In this document: positions 18,105 through 26,786 of the stretch, piece after piece
Layout of the letters: every line of letters starts with the position of its first letter
Position numbering within the stretch: the stretch's first letter is position 1
Source of the DNA: Aliigemmobacter aestuarii
Lineage (GTDB): Bacteria; Pseudomonadota; Alphaproteobacteria; Rhodobacterales; Rhodobacteraceae
Reading direction: 5' to 3'
DNA length: 64,000 nt
Assembly: GCF_004799285.1 (NCBI RefSeq)
Contig: NZ_SSND01000001.1
Span: forward strand, 496,001-560,000
Position numbers and translations under genes: made by a program
The notes under the pieces: generated by a model
What the model was told of the DNA's origin: nothing
Seen by the model: only the letters and a program-made list of their open reading frames with translations
Database searches by the model: none

Positions 18105-18398
18105 ATGCCGAAGGGATACTGGGTTGCGCATGGGCTGGTCCATGATCCGGTGGCCTACGAGGCCTACCGCCAGGCCAATGCCGAAGCCTTCGCCAAATAT
18201 GGCGCGCGATTTCTGGTGCGGGGCGGCCGTCAGGACGTGACCGAAGGCCAGGCCAAGCCGCGCGCCGTGGTGATCGAGTTCGACAGCTACGATCAGGCGG
18301 TGGCCTGCTACAACTCGCCCGAATACCGGCGCGCCATGGCGCTCAGGCTGCCGGTGTCCGAGGTGGACATGATCATCGTCGAAGGCTGGGACGGCTGA
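18105..18398 (+). CDS. DUF1330 domain protein
   Basis: 97-residue ferredoxin-like alpha/beta protein. The DUF1330 marks are GYWVAHGLVHDPVAYEAY, FLVRGGR, VVIEFDSYDQAVACYNSPEY and VDMIIVEGWDG. It starts 3 bases after the PhzF stop, with GAGGAG just upstream, and its TGA overlaps the next ATG. Function of the family is unknown; dimeric small-molecule binding is often proposed. Confidence 0.9.
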   Translation: MPKGYWVAHGLVHDPVAYEAYRQANAEAFAKYGARFLVRGGRQDVTEGQAKPRAVVIEFDSYDQAVACYNSPEYRRAMALRLPVSEVDMIIVEGWDG

Positions 18399-18841
18399 TG
18401 TTCGAGAAATTCCTGCGCGGGCTACTGGCCCCCTCGCCCGCCCCCCTGCCGGAAACCGAGGCGCGGCTGGCGCTGACGGCGCTTCTGGTCCGGGTCGCGC
18501 GGGCCGATCACCATTATTCCGAACCCGAGGTCGACCGGATCGACCGCGTGCTGATGCAGCGCTATGGCCTGTCGCCCTTCGAGGCGGCAAAGCTGCGGGT
18601 CGAGGCCGAGACGCTGGAATCCGAGGCGCCCGACACCGTCCGCTTCACCCGCGCGCTGAAAGAGGCGGTCCCGATCGAGGAGCGCACGGCGCTGATGCAG
18701 GCGCTGTGGTCGGTCGCGCTGGCCGATGGCGACCGCGCCTCCGAGGAGGAACAGCTGTTGCGGATGGTTGCCCGGCTTCTGGGCCTGACCGATCCCGAAA
18801 ACGCGCTGGCCCGGCAAAGGGCGGCCCGGGGGGCGGAGTGA
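18398..18841 (+). CDS. TerB-family protein
   Basis: 147-residue all-helical protein of the TerB/DUF533-like group. Two acidic, metal-binding-like repeats are visible (RVARADHHYSEPEVDRID and ALADGDRASEEEQLL), which is the TerB pattern. There is no membrane span. It overlaps the stop of the DUF1330 gene and the start of the PhnD-like gene. No other tellurite genes are near, so a tellurite role is not implied. Confidence 0.82.
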   Translation: MFEKFLRGLLAPSPAPLPETEARLALTALLVRVARADHHYSEPEVDRIDRVLMQRYGLSPFEAAKLRVEAETLESEAPDTVRFTRALKEAVPIEERTALMQALWSVALADGDRASEEEQLLRMVARLLGLTDPENALARQRAARGAE

Positions 18842-19611
18842 TCGCATCTCTGGCCATGTATGACCGGGCCGAATGCCAGCCCGCGAACGACCGTCTGTGG
18901 GCGCTGATCCGCGACGGGCTGAGGGCCAAGGGCATCGACGCGCCGGATCGGCTGACGCGGGGCGAAGGGGCCTATTGGCCTGCCTGGAAATCGCCCGACC
19001 TGATCCTGTCGCAGACCTGCGGCTATCCGTTCCGGGCGCGGCTTCACGGCCAGGTGCGGCTGGTCGGAACACCCGATTACGGGGTCGAAGGCTGCCCGCC
19101 GGGCCATTACCGCAGCATCCTTGTGGCCCGCGCCGGGGACGGCCGGGGCGATGCGGCGGACTTCGACGGCGCCCCACTGGCCTATAACGAGGCGCTTTCG
19201 CAATCGGGCTGGGCCGCGCCCCAGACCCATGCCGCGCGGATCGGCATCCGGCTGCCGCCCGGACCGGCGACCGGGGCGCATCGGGCATCGGCACAGGCCG
19301 TGGCCGAGGGACGAGCCGACATCGCCGCTCTGGATGCGGTGACATGGGCGCTGATCCAGCGGTTCGATCCCGCGCTGGCCGCCCTGCTGAAGGTCGTGGG
19401 CCGGACCGATCCCACCCCCGGCCTGCCGCTGATCACCGGGCCCGCGCAGGATGCCGACCTGATTGCCGGATGTGTCGCGCGGGCCATCGACGCGCTGTCG
19501 GAAAGCGACCGCGCGACACTGCGGATCAGGGGGCTTGTGCGCCTTTCCCCGGCGGATTATCTGGCGGTGCCCAATCCTCTGGCACCTGACCAGTTTGCGC
19601 GATCGGACTGA
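18838..19611 (+). CDS. PhnD-like phosphate/phosphonate-binding-type protein
   Basis: 257 residues. I chose GTG 18838, which overlaps the TerB stop by 4 bases and has GGGCGGA just upstream. It gives an N-terminus with SLAMYDR, usual for short PhnD-like proteins. ATG 18856 would remove it. Other marks are SQTCGYPFR, a GCPPGHYRS loop and a C-terminal helix, a periplasmic-binding type II fold. There is no signal peptide and no permease or ATPase gene of the PhnCE type beside it, so it is probably a cytoplasmic ligand-binding protein rather than a transporter part. Confidence 0.75.
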   Translation: MIASLAMYDRAECQPANDRLWALIRDGLRAKGIDAPDRLTRGEGAYWPAWKSPDLILSQTCGYPFRARLHGQVRLVGTPDYGVEGCPPGHYRSILVARAGDGRGDAADFDGAPLAYNEALSQSGWAAPQTHAARIGIRLPPGPATGAHRASAQAVAEGRADIAALDAVTWALIQRFDPALAALLKVVGRTDPTPGLPLITGPAQDADLIAGCVARAIDALSESDRATLRIRGLVRLSPADYLAVPNPLAPDQFARSD

Positions 19612-19696
19612 GCAAAATGCCGGGTTCCGGCTGCAAACCGGCAGATTCTCCGTTGCATCAGGCCAGATTTTCGGCCCTACTTCCCCGCCAAGGGGA

Positions 19697-20530
19697 ATGA
19701 CGGCCACCAAAGAAGAACAGCGAGACACCGTGACCGCCAAGAAGACAATCGCAGCGCCGGACACCGAAACGCCGGTGATCGAAATCCGTGACCTGCACAA
19801 GAGTTACGGCCAACTGGAAGTGCTCAAAGGGGTCGACCTGACCGCCCGTCGCGGTCATGTCGTGTCGCTCATCGGGTCGTCCGGATCCGGGAAATCCACG
19901 CTGCTGCGGTGCTGCAACCTGCTGGAGGACAGCCAGCAGGGCGACATCCGGTTCGAGGGCGAATCCGTCCACTGGAAGGGCGAGGGGCTCAACCGCCATC
20001 CGGCCGACCGGGCGCAGGTGATCCGCATCCGCACCAACCTGTCGATGGTGTTCCAGCAGTTCAACCTGTGGTCCCACATGACCATCCTCCAGAACGTGAT
20101 GGAGGCGCCGCTCACCGTGCTGCGGCGCGACCCGAAGGAGGTCGAGGTCAAGGCCCGCGAATACCTGTCCAAGGTCGGCATCGCAGACAAGGCCGATGCC
20201 TGGCCCGCGCAGCTTTCCGGCGGCCAGCAGCAGCGCGCCGCCATCGCCCGCGCGCTGTGCATGGAGCCGCGCGCGCTTTTGTTCGACGAACCGACCAGCG
20301 CGCTGGACCCGGAACTGGAACAGGAGGTCGTCAAGGTGATCAAGGCGCTGGCCGACGAAGGCCGGACCATGATCCTTGTGACCCATGACATGAAGCTTGC
20401 GGCGGATGTGTCCGACCACGTCATCTTCCTGCACCTTGGGAAGATCGAAGAGGAAGGCCCGCCAAACGAACTGTTCGGCAATCCGCAAAGCGAACGGCTG
20501 CGCGGGTTCCTTTCGGCCACGTCCCATTGA
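19697..20530 (+). CDS. Polar amino acid ABC transporter, ATP-binding protein
   Basis: 277 residues. Walker A is GSSGSGKSTLL, the Q-loop FQQFNLW, the signature LSGGQQQR and Walker B LLFDEPTSALDPE, with the switch His in THDMK. It belongs to the HisP/GlnQ group. The start is uncertain: ATG 19697 has AAGGGG very close, and GTG 19730 is an alternative that would drop 11 residues; the core begins at PVIEIRDLHKSYG. It heads a four-gene transporter followed by gamma-glutamylation enzymes. Confidence 0.92.
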   Translation: MTATKEEQRDTVTAKKTIAAPDTETPVIEIRDLHKSYGQLEVLKGVDLTARRGHVVSLIGSSGSGKSTLLRCCNLLEDSQQGDIRFEGESVHWKGEGLNRHPADRAQVIRIRTNLSMVFQQFNLWSHMTILQNVMEAPLTVLRRDPKEVEVKAREYLSKVGIADKADAWPAQLSGGQQQRAAIARALCMEPRALLFDEPTSALDPELEQEVVKVIKALADEGRTMILVTHDMKLAADVSDHVIFLHLGKIEEEGPPNELFGNPQSERLRGFLSATSH

Positions 20531-20633
20531 CCCATCGCAAGGGCGGCGATGGCAGCGCCCCGCCCCTTGCACTGTACCCCGGCGCGGCCCAATCTGATGG
20601 TATCAACCAGTCGTCCAACAGGAGAAACGACTC

Positions 20634-21356
20634 ATGAAGAAACTGCTTCTTGCAACCGCACTCGTGGCTTTTTCGAGTGGCATCGCCGCAGCCCAGACCG
20701 TGCGCCTTGGCACCGAAGGCGCCTACCCGCCCTTCAACTTCATCGACGATGCCGGCCAGGTCGCCGGGTTCGAGCGCGAGATGGGCGACGAGATGTGCAA
20801 GCGCGCCGGGCTGACCTGCGAGTGGGTCACCAACGAATGGGATTCGATCATCCCGAACCTGCAGTCGGGCAACTATGACGTGATCATCGCCGGCATGTCG
20901 ATCACCGAAGAGCGCGAAGAGATCATCGACTTCTCGGCAAACTACTTCCCGCCGGCCGCCTCGGCCTATGCCGCGGCCTCGGCCGATGCCGACATCGCGG
21001 GCGGCGTCGTTTCGGCGCAGGTCTCGACCATCCAGGCGGCCTATATCGCGGAATCGGGCGCCACGCTGCTGGAATTCCCCACCCCCGACGAAACCATCGC
21101 CGCCGTGCGCAATGGCGAGGCCGTGGCGGTCTTTGCCGACAAGGACTATCTGCGTCCCTTCGTGGAACAGTCGAACGGCGAGCTGATGTTCGTGGGCGAC
21201 GACGTCGCGCTTGGCGGCGGTGTGGGCCTTGGCTTCCGTGACAGCGACGACGAGCTGCGCGCCAAGTTCGACGCGGCGATCGAATCGATGAAGGCCGACG
21301 GCACGCTGAACGCGGCGATCGAAAAGCACTTCGGCCCCGAAGCCAAGAAGTTCTGA
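20634..21356 (+). CDS. Polar amino acid ABC transporter, periplasmic binding protein
   Basis: 240 residues with a clear Sec signal peptide (MKKLLLATALVAFSSGIAAA, cleavage near AAA-QT). The mature part is a type II binding protein: RLGTEGAYPPFNFID, the GFEREMGDEMC lobe-1 motif, and MSITEEREEIIDFS, which is the HisJ/ArgT/AotJ signature. A basic or polar amino acid or small amine is expected as ligand, not a PotD-type polyamine. GGAG precedes the ATG. Confidence 0.93.
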   Translation: MKKLLLATALVAFSSGIAAAQTVRLGTEGAYPPFNFIDDAGQVAGFEREMGDEMCKRAGLTCEWVTNEWDSIIPNLQSGNYDVIIAGMSITEEREEIIDFSANYFPPAASAYAAASADADIAGGVVSAQVSTIQAAYIAESGATLLEFPTPDETIAAVRNGEAVAVFADKDYLRPFVEQSNGELMFVGDDVALGGGVGLGFRDSDDELRAKFDAAIESMKADGTLNAAIEKHFGPEAKKF

Positions 21357-21404
21357 TCCAATGGACGGGCGGGGGGTATCCCCTGCCCGTCCGGTTTCCC
21401 CCTG

Positions 21405-22289
21405 ATGTTCGAATTCTGCGCCGATCCCAAAGCCATCGAAGGCCTGCAGTGGATGATGTGCTACCTGACCACAGGCAAGCACATCGATTTCTACCTGTCC
21501 TTCGGAACGGTCCTTCTGCTGCTGGCGATCACCGCGCCGGTGGCGCTTGCGTTCGGCTTCGGCGGCGCCATGGCGGCCCGCAGCCATTTCGCCCCGCTTG
21601 GCCTTCTGGGGAAGGGCTATATCGCGATGGTGCGGGGCGTGCCCGACATCATCTATTTCCTGTTCTTCGTCATCGCGCTGGATCAGGGCATCGAATGGCT
21701 GACGCATCAGGTGCGCTGCCCCGACTGGTCGGAACCGATCCGGCAGGGCCTGGAATTCCGGGTCTGCCCCGAGGCGAAGGTGCCTCATTCCTCCTCTCCG
21801 GCCATCATCCATTCGGCCTACAACTTCGGGCTGGCGATCATCACCTTCGCCATCGTCTTCGGCGCCTTTGCCGCGAACGTCCTTTACGGGGCGATGCAGG
21901 CGGTGCCGCGCGCGCAGCTTGAAACCGCCGAAAGCTATGGCATGACGCCGCGCCAGGTGTTCCGGCGCATCCTTGTGCCGCAGATGTGGGTCTATGCCCT
22001 GCCCGGCCTGTCGAACCTGTGGATGATCCTGATCAAGGCGACGCCGCTTCTGTTCCTTCTGGGCGTCAAGGACATCGTCTATTGGGCGCGCGAACTGGGC
22101 GGGACCAAGACGCAGGCCTTCGCCTATCCGCACCCCGACTGGCGGCTGTGGTACTTCCTGTTCCTGCTGGTGTTCTACCTTGCCTTCACCCGCGTGTCCG
22201 AGATCGTCCTGAGCCGGATCACGACGCGGCTGAGCCACGGCCAGGCCACCGCTGCGGGTGAAATGCTGCGAAAGGCAGGCGCGCGATGA
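21405..22289 (+). CDS. Polar amino acid ABC transporter, permease 1
   Basis: 294-residue inner-membrane permease of the HisQ/ArtQ type. Membrane spans lie near residues 25-50, 60-82, 140-162, 200-222 and 250-270. The EAA-like loop contains PRAQLETAESYGMTPRQVF. It has a longer loop between TM2 and TM3 than HisQ (about residues 92-130, with two cysteines). Its stop overlaps the next start by 4 bases. Confidence 0.92.
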   Translation: MFEFCADPKAIEGLQWMMCYLTTGKHIDFYLSFGTVLLLLAITAPVALAFGFGGAMAARSHFAPLGLLGKGYIAMVRGVPDIIYFLFFVIALDQGIEWLTHQVRCPDWSEPIRQGLEFRVCPEAKVPHSSSPAIIHSAYNFGLAIITFAIVFGAFAANVLYGAMQAVPRAQLETAESYGMTPRQVFRRILVPQMWVYALPGLSNLWMILIKATPLLFLLGVKDIVYWARELGGTKTQAFAYPHPDWRLWYFLFLLVFYLAFTRVSEIVLSRITTRLSHGQATAAGEMLRKAGAR

Positions 22290-23116
22290 TGACCTGCTGG
22301 GAAACGATCCAGGGCTATGCGTTCCGGTCGATCGGCATCGGCGAAAACCTGTTGCCGCGGTCCGATTTCACGCTGTGCCAGCAATTCACCCTGATCGGCT
22401 CGGGCCTGATCTGGAACGTCTATTTCGGCGCGATGGCGCTGATTCTGGGCTTCGTCTTCGCCAATGCGCTGGCCATGGGCAAGATGCACCGCAATCCCTG
22501 GCTGCGCAAACCGGCGGAATGGTTCATCTTCGTCTTCCGCGGCTCGCCGCTGTTCATCCAGTTCTTCCTGGCCTACGAGGCGTTGGTTCTGCTGCCGCGC
22601 GCGGGGATCGAGATCCTTGGCCTGACGGTGCAGACAAGCTGGCTGACCAAGGCCTGGGCCGGCGCGCTGATCGTTCTGTTCCTGAACACGGCGGCCTATA
22701 CCGGCGAAATCTTCTATGGTGCCCTCAGGTCGATCCCGAAGGGCGATCTTGAGGCAGCCGATGCCTATGGCATCACGGGCTGGTCGCGATTCCGCCGCAT
22801 CCAGTGGCCGACGATGCTGCGCCTTGCGTGGCCGTCCTACACGAACGAGGCGATCTTCCTGTTCCACGCCACGACGCTGGTGTTCTTTTCGGGCTTCCCG
22901 GCGTTCCAGCAAAGGGGCGACGCGCTTTATTACGCGAACTACTTCGCGGACAAGACGTTCAACCCCTTCGTCCCCTACCCCATCGTCGCCTTCTACTTCA
23001 TCCTGCTGACGCTTCTGCTGATCGGGCTGTTCGGCGCGGTGAACCGCCGCCTGAACCGCCATCTTCCGACCAACACGCGCAGCAGAATTCGCTTGCGTCC
23101 GCAGTTGATCCGGTAG
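22286..23116 (+). CDS. Polar amino acid ABC transporter, permease 2
   Basis: 276-residue HisM/ArtM-type permease and partner of the preceding gene, translationally coupled through an ATGA overlap. It shows FRGSPLFIQFFLAYEAL, TAAYTGEIFYGALRSIPKGD and the EAA-like EAADAYGITGWSRFRRI loop. The last 20 residues are basic. Transcription probably continues to the glutamine-synthetase-like gene 180 bases on, but that gap also holds a palindrome. Confidence 0.92.
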   Translation: MMTCWETIQGYAFRSIGIGENLLPRSDFTLCQQFTLIGSGLIWNVYFGAMALILGFVFANALAMGKMHRNPWLRKPAEWFIFVFRGSPLFIQFFLAYEALVLLPRAGIEILGLTVQTSWLTKAWAGALIVLFLNTAAYTGEIFYGALRSIPKGDLEAADAYGITGWSRFRRIQWPTMLRLAWPSYTNEAIFLFHATTLVFFSGFPAFQQRGDALYYANYFADKTFNPFVPYPIVAFYFILLTLLLIGLFGAVNRRLNRHLPTNTRSRIRLRPQLIR

Positions 23117-23125
23117 TAGCTTATT

Positions 23126-23135
23126 TTTGATCAAA
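23126..23135. promoter_or_regulatory. TTTGATCAAA palindrome
   Basis: Perfect 10-bp palindrome in an AT-rich patch just after the permease stop and 160 bases before the first ligase gene. It looks like an operator half-site pair of the kind used by many small dimeric regulators. The regulator is not identifiable. Confidence 0.3.
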
Positions 23136-23296
23136 TTATCGGGCCGTCGCCCGAACCCGCTGCGGCAGACATGTGTCCGGCCCCGGGTCGCATGGATCAA
23201 ACAGGGGATGGATCAAGGGCATGATCCGGAACCGCAGCCGCCGGGGCCATTCCGCCCGGGCCAGGCTGCGGCGGTCATGCCTCTGCCAGAACGATC

Positions 23297-24634
23297 ATGA
23301 TGAAGGACTATCTGAGAAAGCACCCGCATGTGCGCACGATCCGTGTGGCTGCGGCGGATCTGAACGGACAAGCGCGGGGCAAGAGGGTGCCTGCGCGCTT
23401 TGCCGAGAATGTGGTCAAGAACGGGACGCGGTTCCCGTTCTCGGTCCTCAACCTCGACATCTGGGGCGAGGATATCGACGAAAGCCCCCTGGTCTTCGAA
23501 CAGGGCGACCAGGACGGCGTTCTGCGCCCGACCGAACGGGGCTTCATGCCGATGCCCTGGCTTGAAGCGCCGACCGCGCTCTTGCCGATCTGGATGTTCC
23601 GCGAAAACGGGCAACCCTATGAAGGCGATCCGCGCCATGCGCTGCGGTCGATTGTCGAACGTTTCAAGACCCACGGGCTGACGCCGGTCGTCGCGATGGA
23701 GATGGAATTCTTCCTGATCGACGACAGCGGCAAGACGCTGCAGGTGCCGCCCTCGCCCCGGTCGGGCAAGCGTCGGAAGGCGGCGGAAACCCTGTCGATC
23801 CGGGCGCTCGATGCCTTCGACGTGTTCTTCACCGATCTTTACGACGCCTGCGAGGCGATGGACATTCCCGCCGACACGACAACCAGCGAAACCGGCCTTG
23901 GCCAGTTCGAGGTCAACCTGATGCATTGCGACGACGCGCTGCGCGCCGCTGACGATGCCTGGCTGTTCAAGATGCTGGTGAAGGGTCTGGCCCGGCGGCA
24001 CGGGTTTGCCGCCAGTTTCATGGCCAAGCCCTATCTGGAATATTCCGGCTCGGGCCTGCACACGCATTTCTCGCTGATCGACCGCAACGGCGACAACGTG
24101 TTCGATTCCGGCGGGCCGAAGGGGACTGCGTTGCTGCGCAACGCTGTGGCCGGGTGCCTTGATGCGATGTATGACAGCGCGCTGATTTTTGCGCCGCATG
24201 ACAACAGCTATGAACGGCTTGTGCCGGGCAAGCACGCGCCGACGGCGATCTGCTGGGGCTACGAGAACCGCACCAGCGCGATCCGCATCCCGGCGGGCAG
24301 CCCGTCGGCCCGGCGCATCGAACACCGGGTTGCGGGGGGCGACGTGAACCCCTACCTGATGCTGGCGGCCATCCTGGGCGGCGCGCTGAACGGGATCGAG
24401 GACGGACTGGAACCTCCCTCGCCCATCACCGGCAATGCCTATGCGATGGACCTGCCGCAGATCCCGGCCAACTGGAGCGACGCGATCGACGCCTTCGAGG
24501 GCAGCGCCATCATGCCCCGGATCTTTTCGCCCGAGCTGATCCGCAACCTCGTCCTGACCAAGCGGCAGGAAGTGCATTACATCAGCGAACTGAGCCCCGA
24601 GGAACGGACCGAGCTTTACCTCGACACGGTCTGA
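23297..24634 (+). CDS. Glutamine-synthetase-like gamma-glutamyl-amine ligase 1
   Basis: 445 residues of the GS fold, most like PuuA-type gamma-glutamylputrescine synthetases rather than assimilatory GlnA. Visible are VAMEMEFFLID (metal and glutamate site), GLGQFEVN, the SGSGLHTHFSL nucleotide/metal motif, and GYENRTSAIRIPAG. The adenylylated tyrosine loop of GlnA is absent from the C-terminus. It likely couples glutamate to an amine using ATP. Two adjacent ATGs exist (23297 and 23300). It is the first of four clustered catabolic genes. Confidence 0.88.
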   Translation: MMKDYLRKHPHVRTIRVAAADLNGQARGKRVPARFAENVVKNGTRFPFSVLNLDIWGEDIDESPLVFEQGDQDGVLRPTERGFMPMPWLEAPTALLPIWMFRENGQPYEGDPRHALRSIVERFKTHGLTPVVAMEMEFFLIDDSGKTLQVPPSPRSGKRRKAAETLSIRALDAFDVFFTDLYDACEAMDIPADTTTSETGLGQFEVNLMHCDDALRAADDAWLFKMLVKGLARRHGFAASFMAKPYLEYSGSGLHTHFSLIDRNGDNVFDSGGPKGTALLRNAVAGCLDAMYDSALIFAPHDNSYERLVPGKHAPTAICWGYENRTSAIRIPAGSPSARRIEHRVAGGDVNPYLMLAAILGGALNGIEDGLEPPSPITGNAYAMDLPQIPANWSDAIDAFEGSAIMPRIFSPELIRNLVLTKRQEVHYISELSPEERTELYLDTV

Positions 24635-24721
24635 CCGTGGCCCGATCTTCCCGCCCTGCCCCCCTTGTCGCAACGGGGGGCACGGGCGTATCCTGACCGA
24701 AACACAACGCACGGACCCTGC

Positions 24722-25402
24722 ATGCGGATCGGCATCCTGCAAACCGGCCTCGCCCCCGACCAACTCGCCGCCGAGATGGGGGATTATCCCGACATGTTCG
24801 CCCGACTGCTGGACGGGCACGGATTTACCTTCGTGCCCTATCGCGTGGTCGACATGGAGTTTCCCAAGGATGTCCATGACTGCGACGGCTGGCTTCTGAC
24901 CGGTTCGCGCCATGGCGCCTACGAGGATCATCCCTTTATCCCGCCGCTCGAGGATTTCATCCGCCGCGCCTATGCCGAGGGTGTGCCGATGGTGGGCATC
25001 TGCTTTGGCCACCAGATCATCGCGCAGGCCCTTGGCGGCAAGGTGGAACGCTACGAAAAGGGCTGGGCCGTCGGCCCGACCCGCTATGACTTTGAAGGCG
25101 AGACGGTCACGCTCAACGCCTGGCACCGCGATCAGGTGACGCGCGTGCCCGAGGGGGCGACGGTCGTTGGCTGCAACGATTTCTGTGAAAACGCGGCGCT
25201 GGTCTATGGCGACCGCATCTTCACGGTGCAGGCCCATCCCGAATTCCGGTCGGAATTCGTCGACGGGCTGATGAAGACAAGGGGCAAGGGCGTCGTTCCC
25301 GACGACCTGATGGCCGAGGCGGGCGCGCGCCTTGGCACGCCGCTTGACGACAAGATGATTGCGCGTCGCATAGCCGAATTTTTCAAGCACCCGCGAGGGT
25401 GA
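24722..25402 (+). CDS. Class I glutamine amidotransferase-like hydrolase
   Basis: 226-residue stand-alone class I amidotransferase domain. The nucleophile is Cys94 in GICFGHQ, and the catalytic His/Glu are in VQAHPEF. There is a WHRDQV motif, as in the GuaA-like group. Between two gamma-glutamyl ligases, the likely job is hydrolysis of a gamma-glutamyl amide, the role of PuuD in E. coli, although PuuD belongs to a different C26 branch. ATG 24722 opens the fold (MRIGILQTG). Confidence 0.85.
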   Translation: MRIGILQTGLAPDQLAAEMGDYPDMFARLLDGHGFTFVPYRVVDMEFPKDVHDCDGWLLTGSRHGAYEDHPFIPPLEDFIRRAYAEGVPMVGICFGHQIIAQALGGKVERYEKGWAVGPTRYDFEGETVTLNAWHRDQVTRVPEGATVVGCNDFCENAALVYGDRIFTVQAHPEFRSEFVDGLMKTRGKGVVPDDLMAEAGARLGTPLDDKMIARRIAEFFKHPRG

Positions 25403-25422
25403 GCAAACCAAGAGTGTGACGC

Positions 25423-26778
25423 ATGTCCGATTGGACGAAGAAACTGCCTGAGGCAGCACAGGATTTCATTGCCGGCCGCAAGGTCGATGAGGTGGAATGC
25501 ATCATCGGGGACATGGCCGGGGTGGCCCGTGGCAAGGCGATGCCTGCCGCGAAATTCGCCAAGCAAACCAGCTATTTCCTGCCGAATTCCATCTTCCTGC
25601 AGACGATCACGGGCGAATGGGCCGACAGCCCCTTCGACGCCTTTACCGAACCCGACATGATCCTGGAACCGGATTTCAGCACGGCGACGGCCGCCCCCTG
25701 GACGGCCGACGTGACCTTGCAGATCATCCATGACGCGAAGGACCAGGAGGGCAACTACGTGCCCTTCGCGCCGCGTAACGTCCTGCGGCGGATCGTCAGC
25801 CTTTACGAGGCACAGGGCTGGCGGCCGGTGGTCGCGCCCGAGATGGAATTCTTCCTGACCGCCCGAAACATCGACCCCAACATCCCCGTGCAGCCGCCGA
25901 TGGGCCGCACCGGGCGGCGCGCTGCGGGCAAGCAGGCCTATTCAATGTCGGCGGTCGACGAATACGGCAAGGTGATCGACGACATCTATGATTTCGCCGA
26001 GGCGCAGGGGCTGGAAATCGACGGCATCCTTCAGGAAGGCGGCGCCGGCCAGATCGAACTGAACCTCGCTCATGGCGATCCGGTGCGGCTGGCCGATGAC
26101 GTGTTCTTTTTCAAGCGACTGATCCGCGAGGCGGCGCTGCGCCACGACTGTTTCGCCACCTTCATGGCCAAACCCATCGCGGGCGAGCCTGGATCAGCGA
26201 TGCACATTCACACATCGATCGTCGACACCAAGTCGGGCAAGAACATCTTTGCCGGTCCGAAAGGCGTGGAGACCGAGGCCTTCGCCCATTTCATCGGCGG
26301 GATGCAGCATCACATGGCGGCGGCGGTGGCGTTCATGGCGCCCTATGTGAACAGCTATCGCCGCTATGTCCCGGATTTCGCCGCGCCCATCAACCTGGAA
26401 TGGGGCCGCGACAACCGCACCACGGGGCTGCGCGTGCCGATTTCAGGCCCTGCCGCGCGCCGGGTGGAAAACCGCCTGCCGGGGATGGATTGCAACCCCT
26501 ATCTGGGCATCGCGGCGACGCTTGCCTGCGGCTATCTCGGCCTGATGGAAAAGCGCGCGCCGCGCCCCGAATTCACCGGATCGGCCTATATCGACAGCGA
26601 CGAGATCCCGGTGAACCTGGGCGACGCGCTGGACCTTCTGGACGAGGATTCCGCCCTGCAAGAGGTCATGGGGGTCGAGTTCTGCAAGGTCTATGACAGC
26701 GTGAAGCGCAATGAATACAAGGAGTTCCTGCAAGTCATCAGCCCGTGGGAGCGCGAGCACCTGCTCTTGAACGTCTGA
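25423..26778 (+). CDS. Glutamine-synthetase-like gamma-glutamyl-amine ligase 2
   Basis: 451 residues, a second PuuA-type ligase, clearly divergent from the one at 23297. Motifs are VAPEMEFFLTARN, GAGQIELN, GEPGSAMHIHTS and WGRDNRTTGLRVP. It also lacks the GlnA adenylylation tyrosine. It begins 20 bases after the amidotransferase stop. Two ligases in one cluster suggest two amine substrates or successive steps; which one is primary cannot be read from sequence. Confidence 0.88.
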   Translation: MSDWTKKLPEAAQDFIAGRKVDEVECIIGDMAGVARGKAMPAAKFAKQTSYFLPNSIFLQTITGEWADSPFDAFTEPDMILEPDFSTATAAPWTADVTLQIIHDAKDQEGNYVPFAPRNVLRRIVSLYEAQGWRPVVAPEMEFFLTARNIDPNIPVQPPMGRTGRRAAGKQAYSMSAVDEYGKVIDDIYDFAEAQGLEIDGILQEGGAGQIELNLAHGDPVRLADDVFFFKRLIREAALRHDCFATFMAKPIAGEPGSAMHIHTSIVDTKSGKNIFAGPKGVETEAFAHFIGGMQHHMAAAVAFMAPYVNSYRRYVPDFAAPINLEWGRDNRTTGLRVPISGPAARRVENRLPGMDCNPYLGIAATLACGYLGLMEKRAPRPEFTGSAYIDSDEIPVNLGDALDLLDEDSALQEVMGVEFCKVYDSVKRNEYKEFLQVISPWEREHLLLNV

Positions 26779-26786
26779 GGCCGGGG

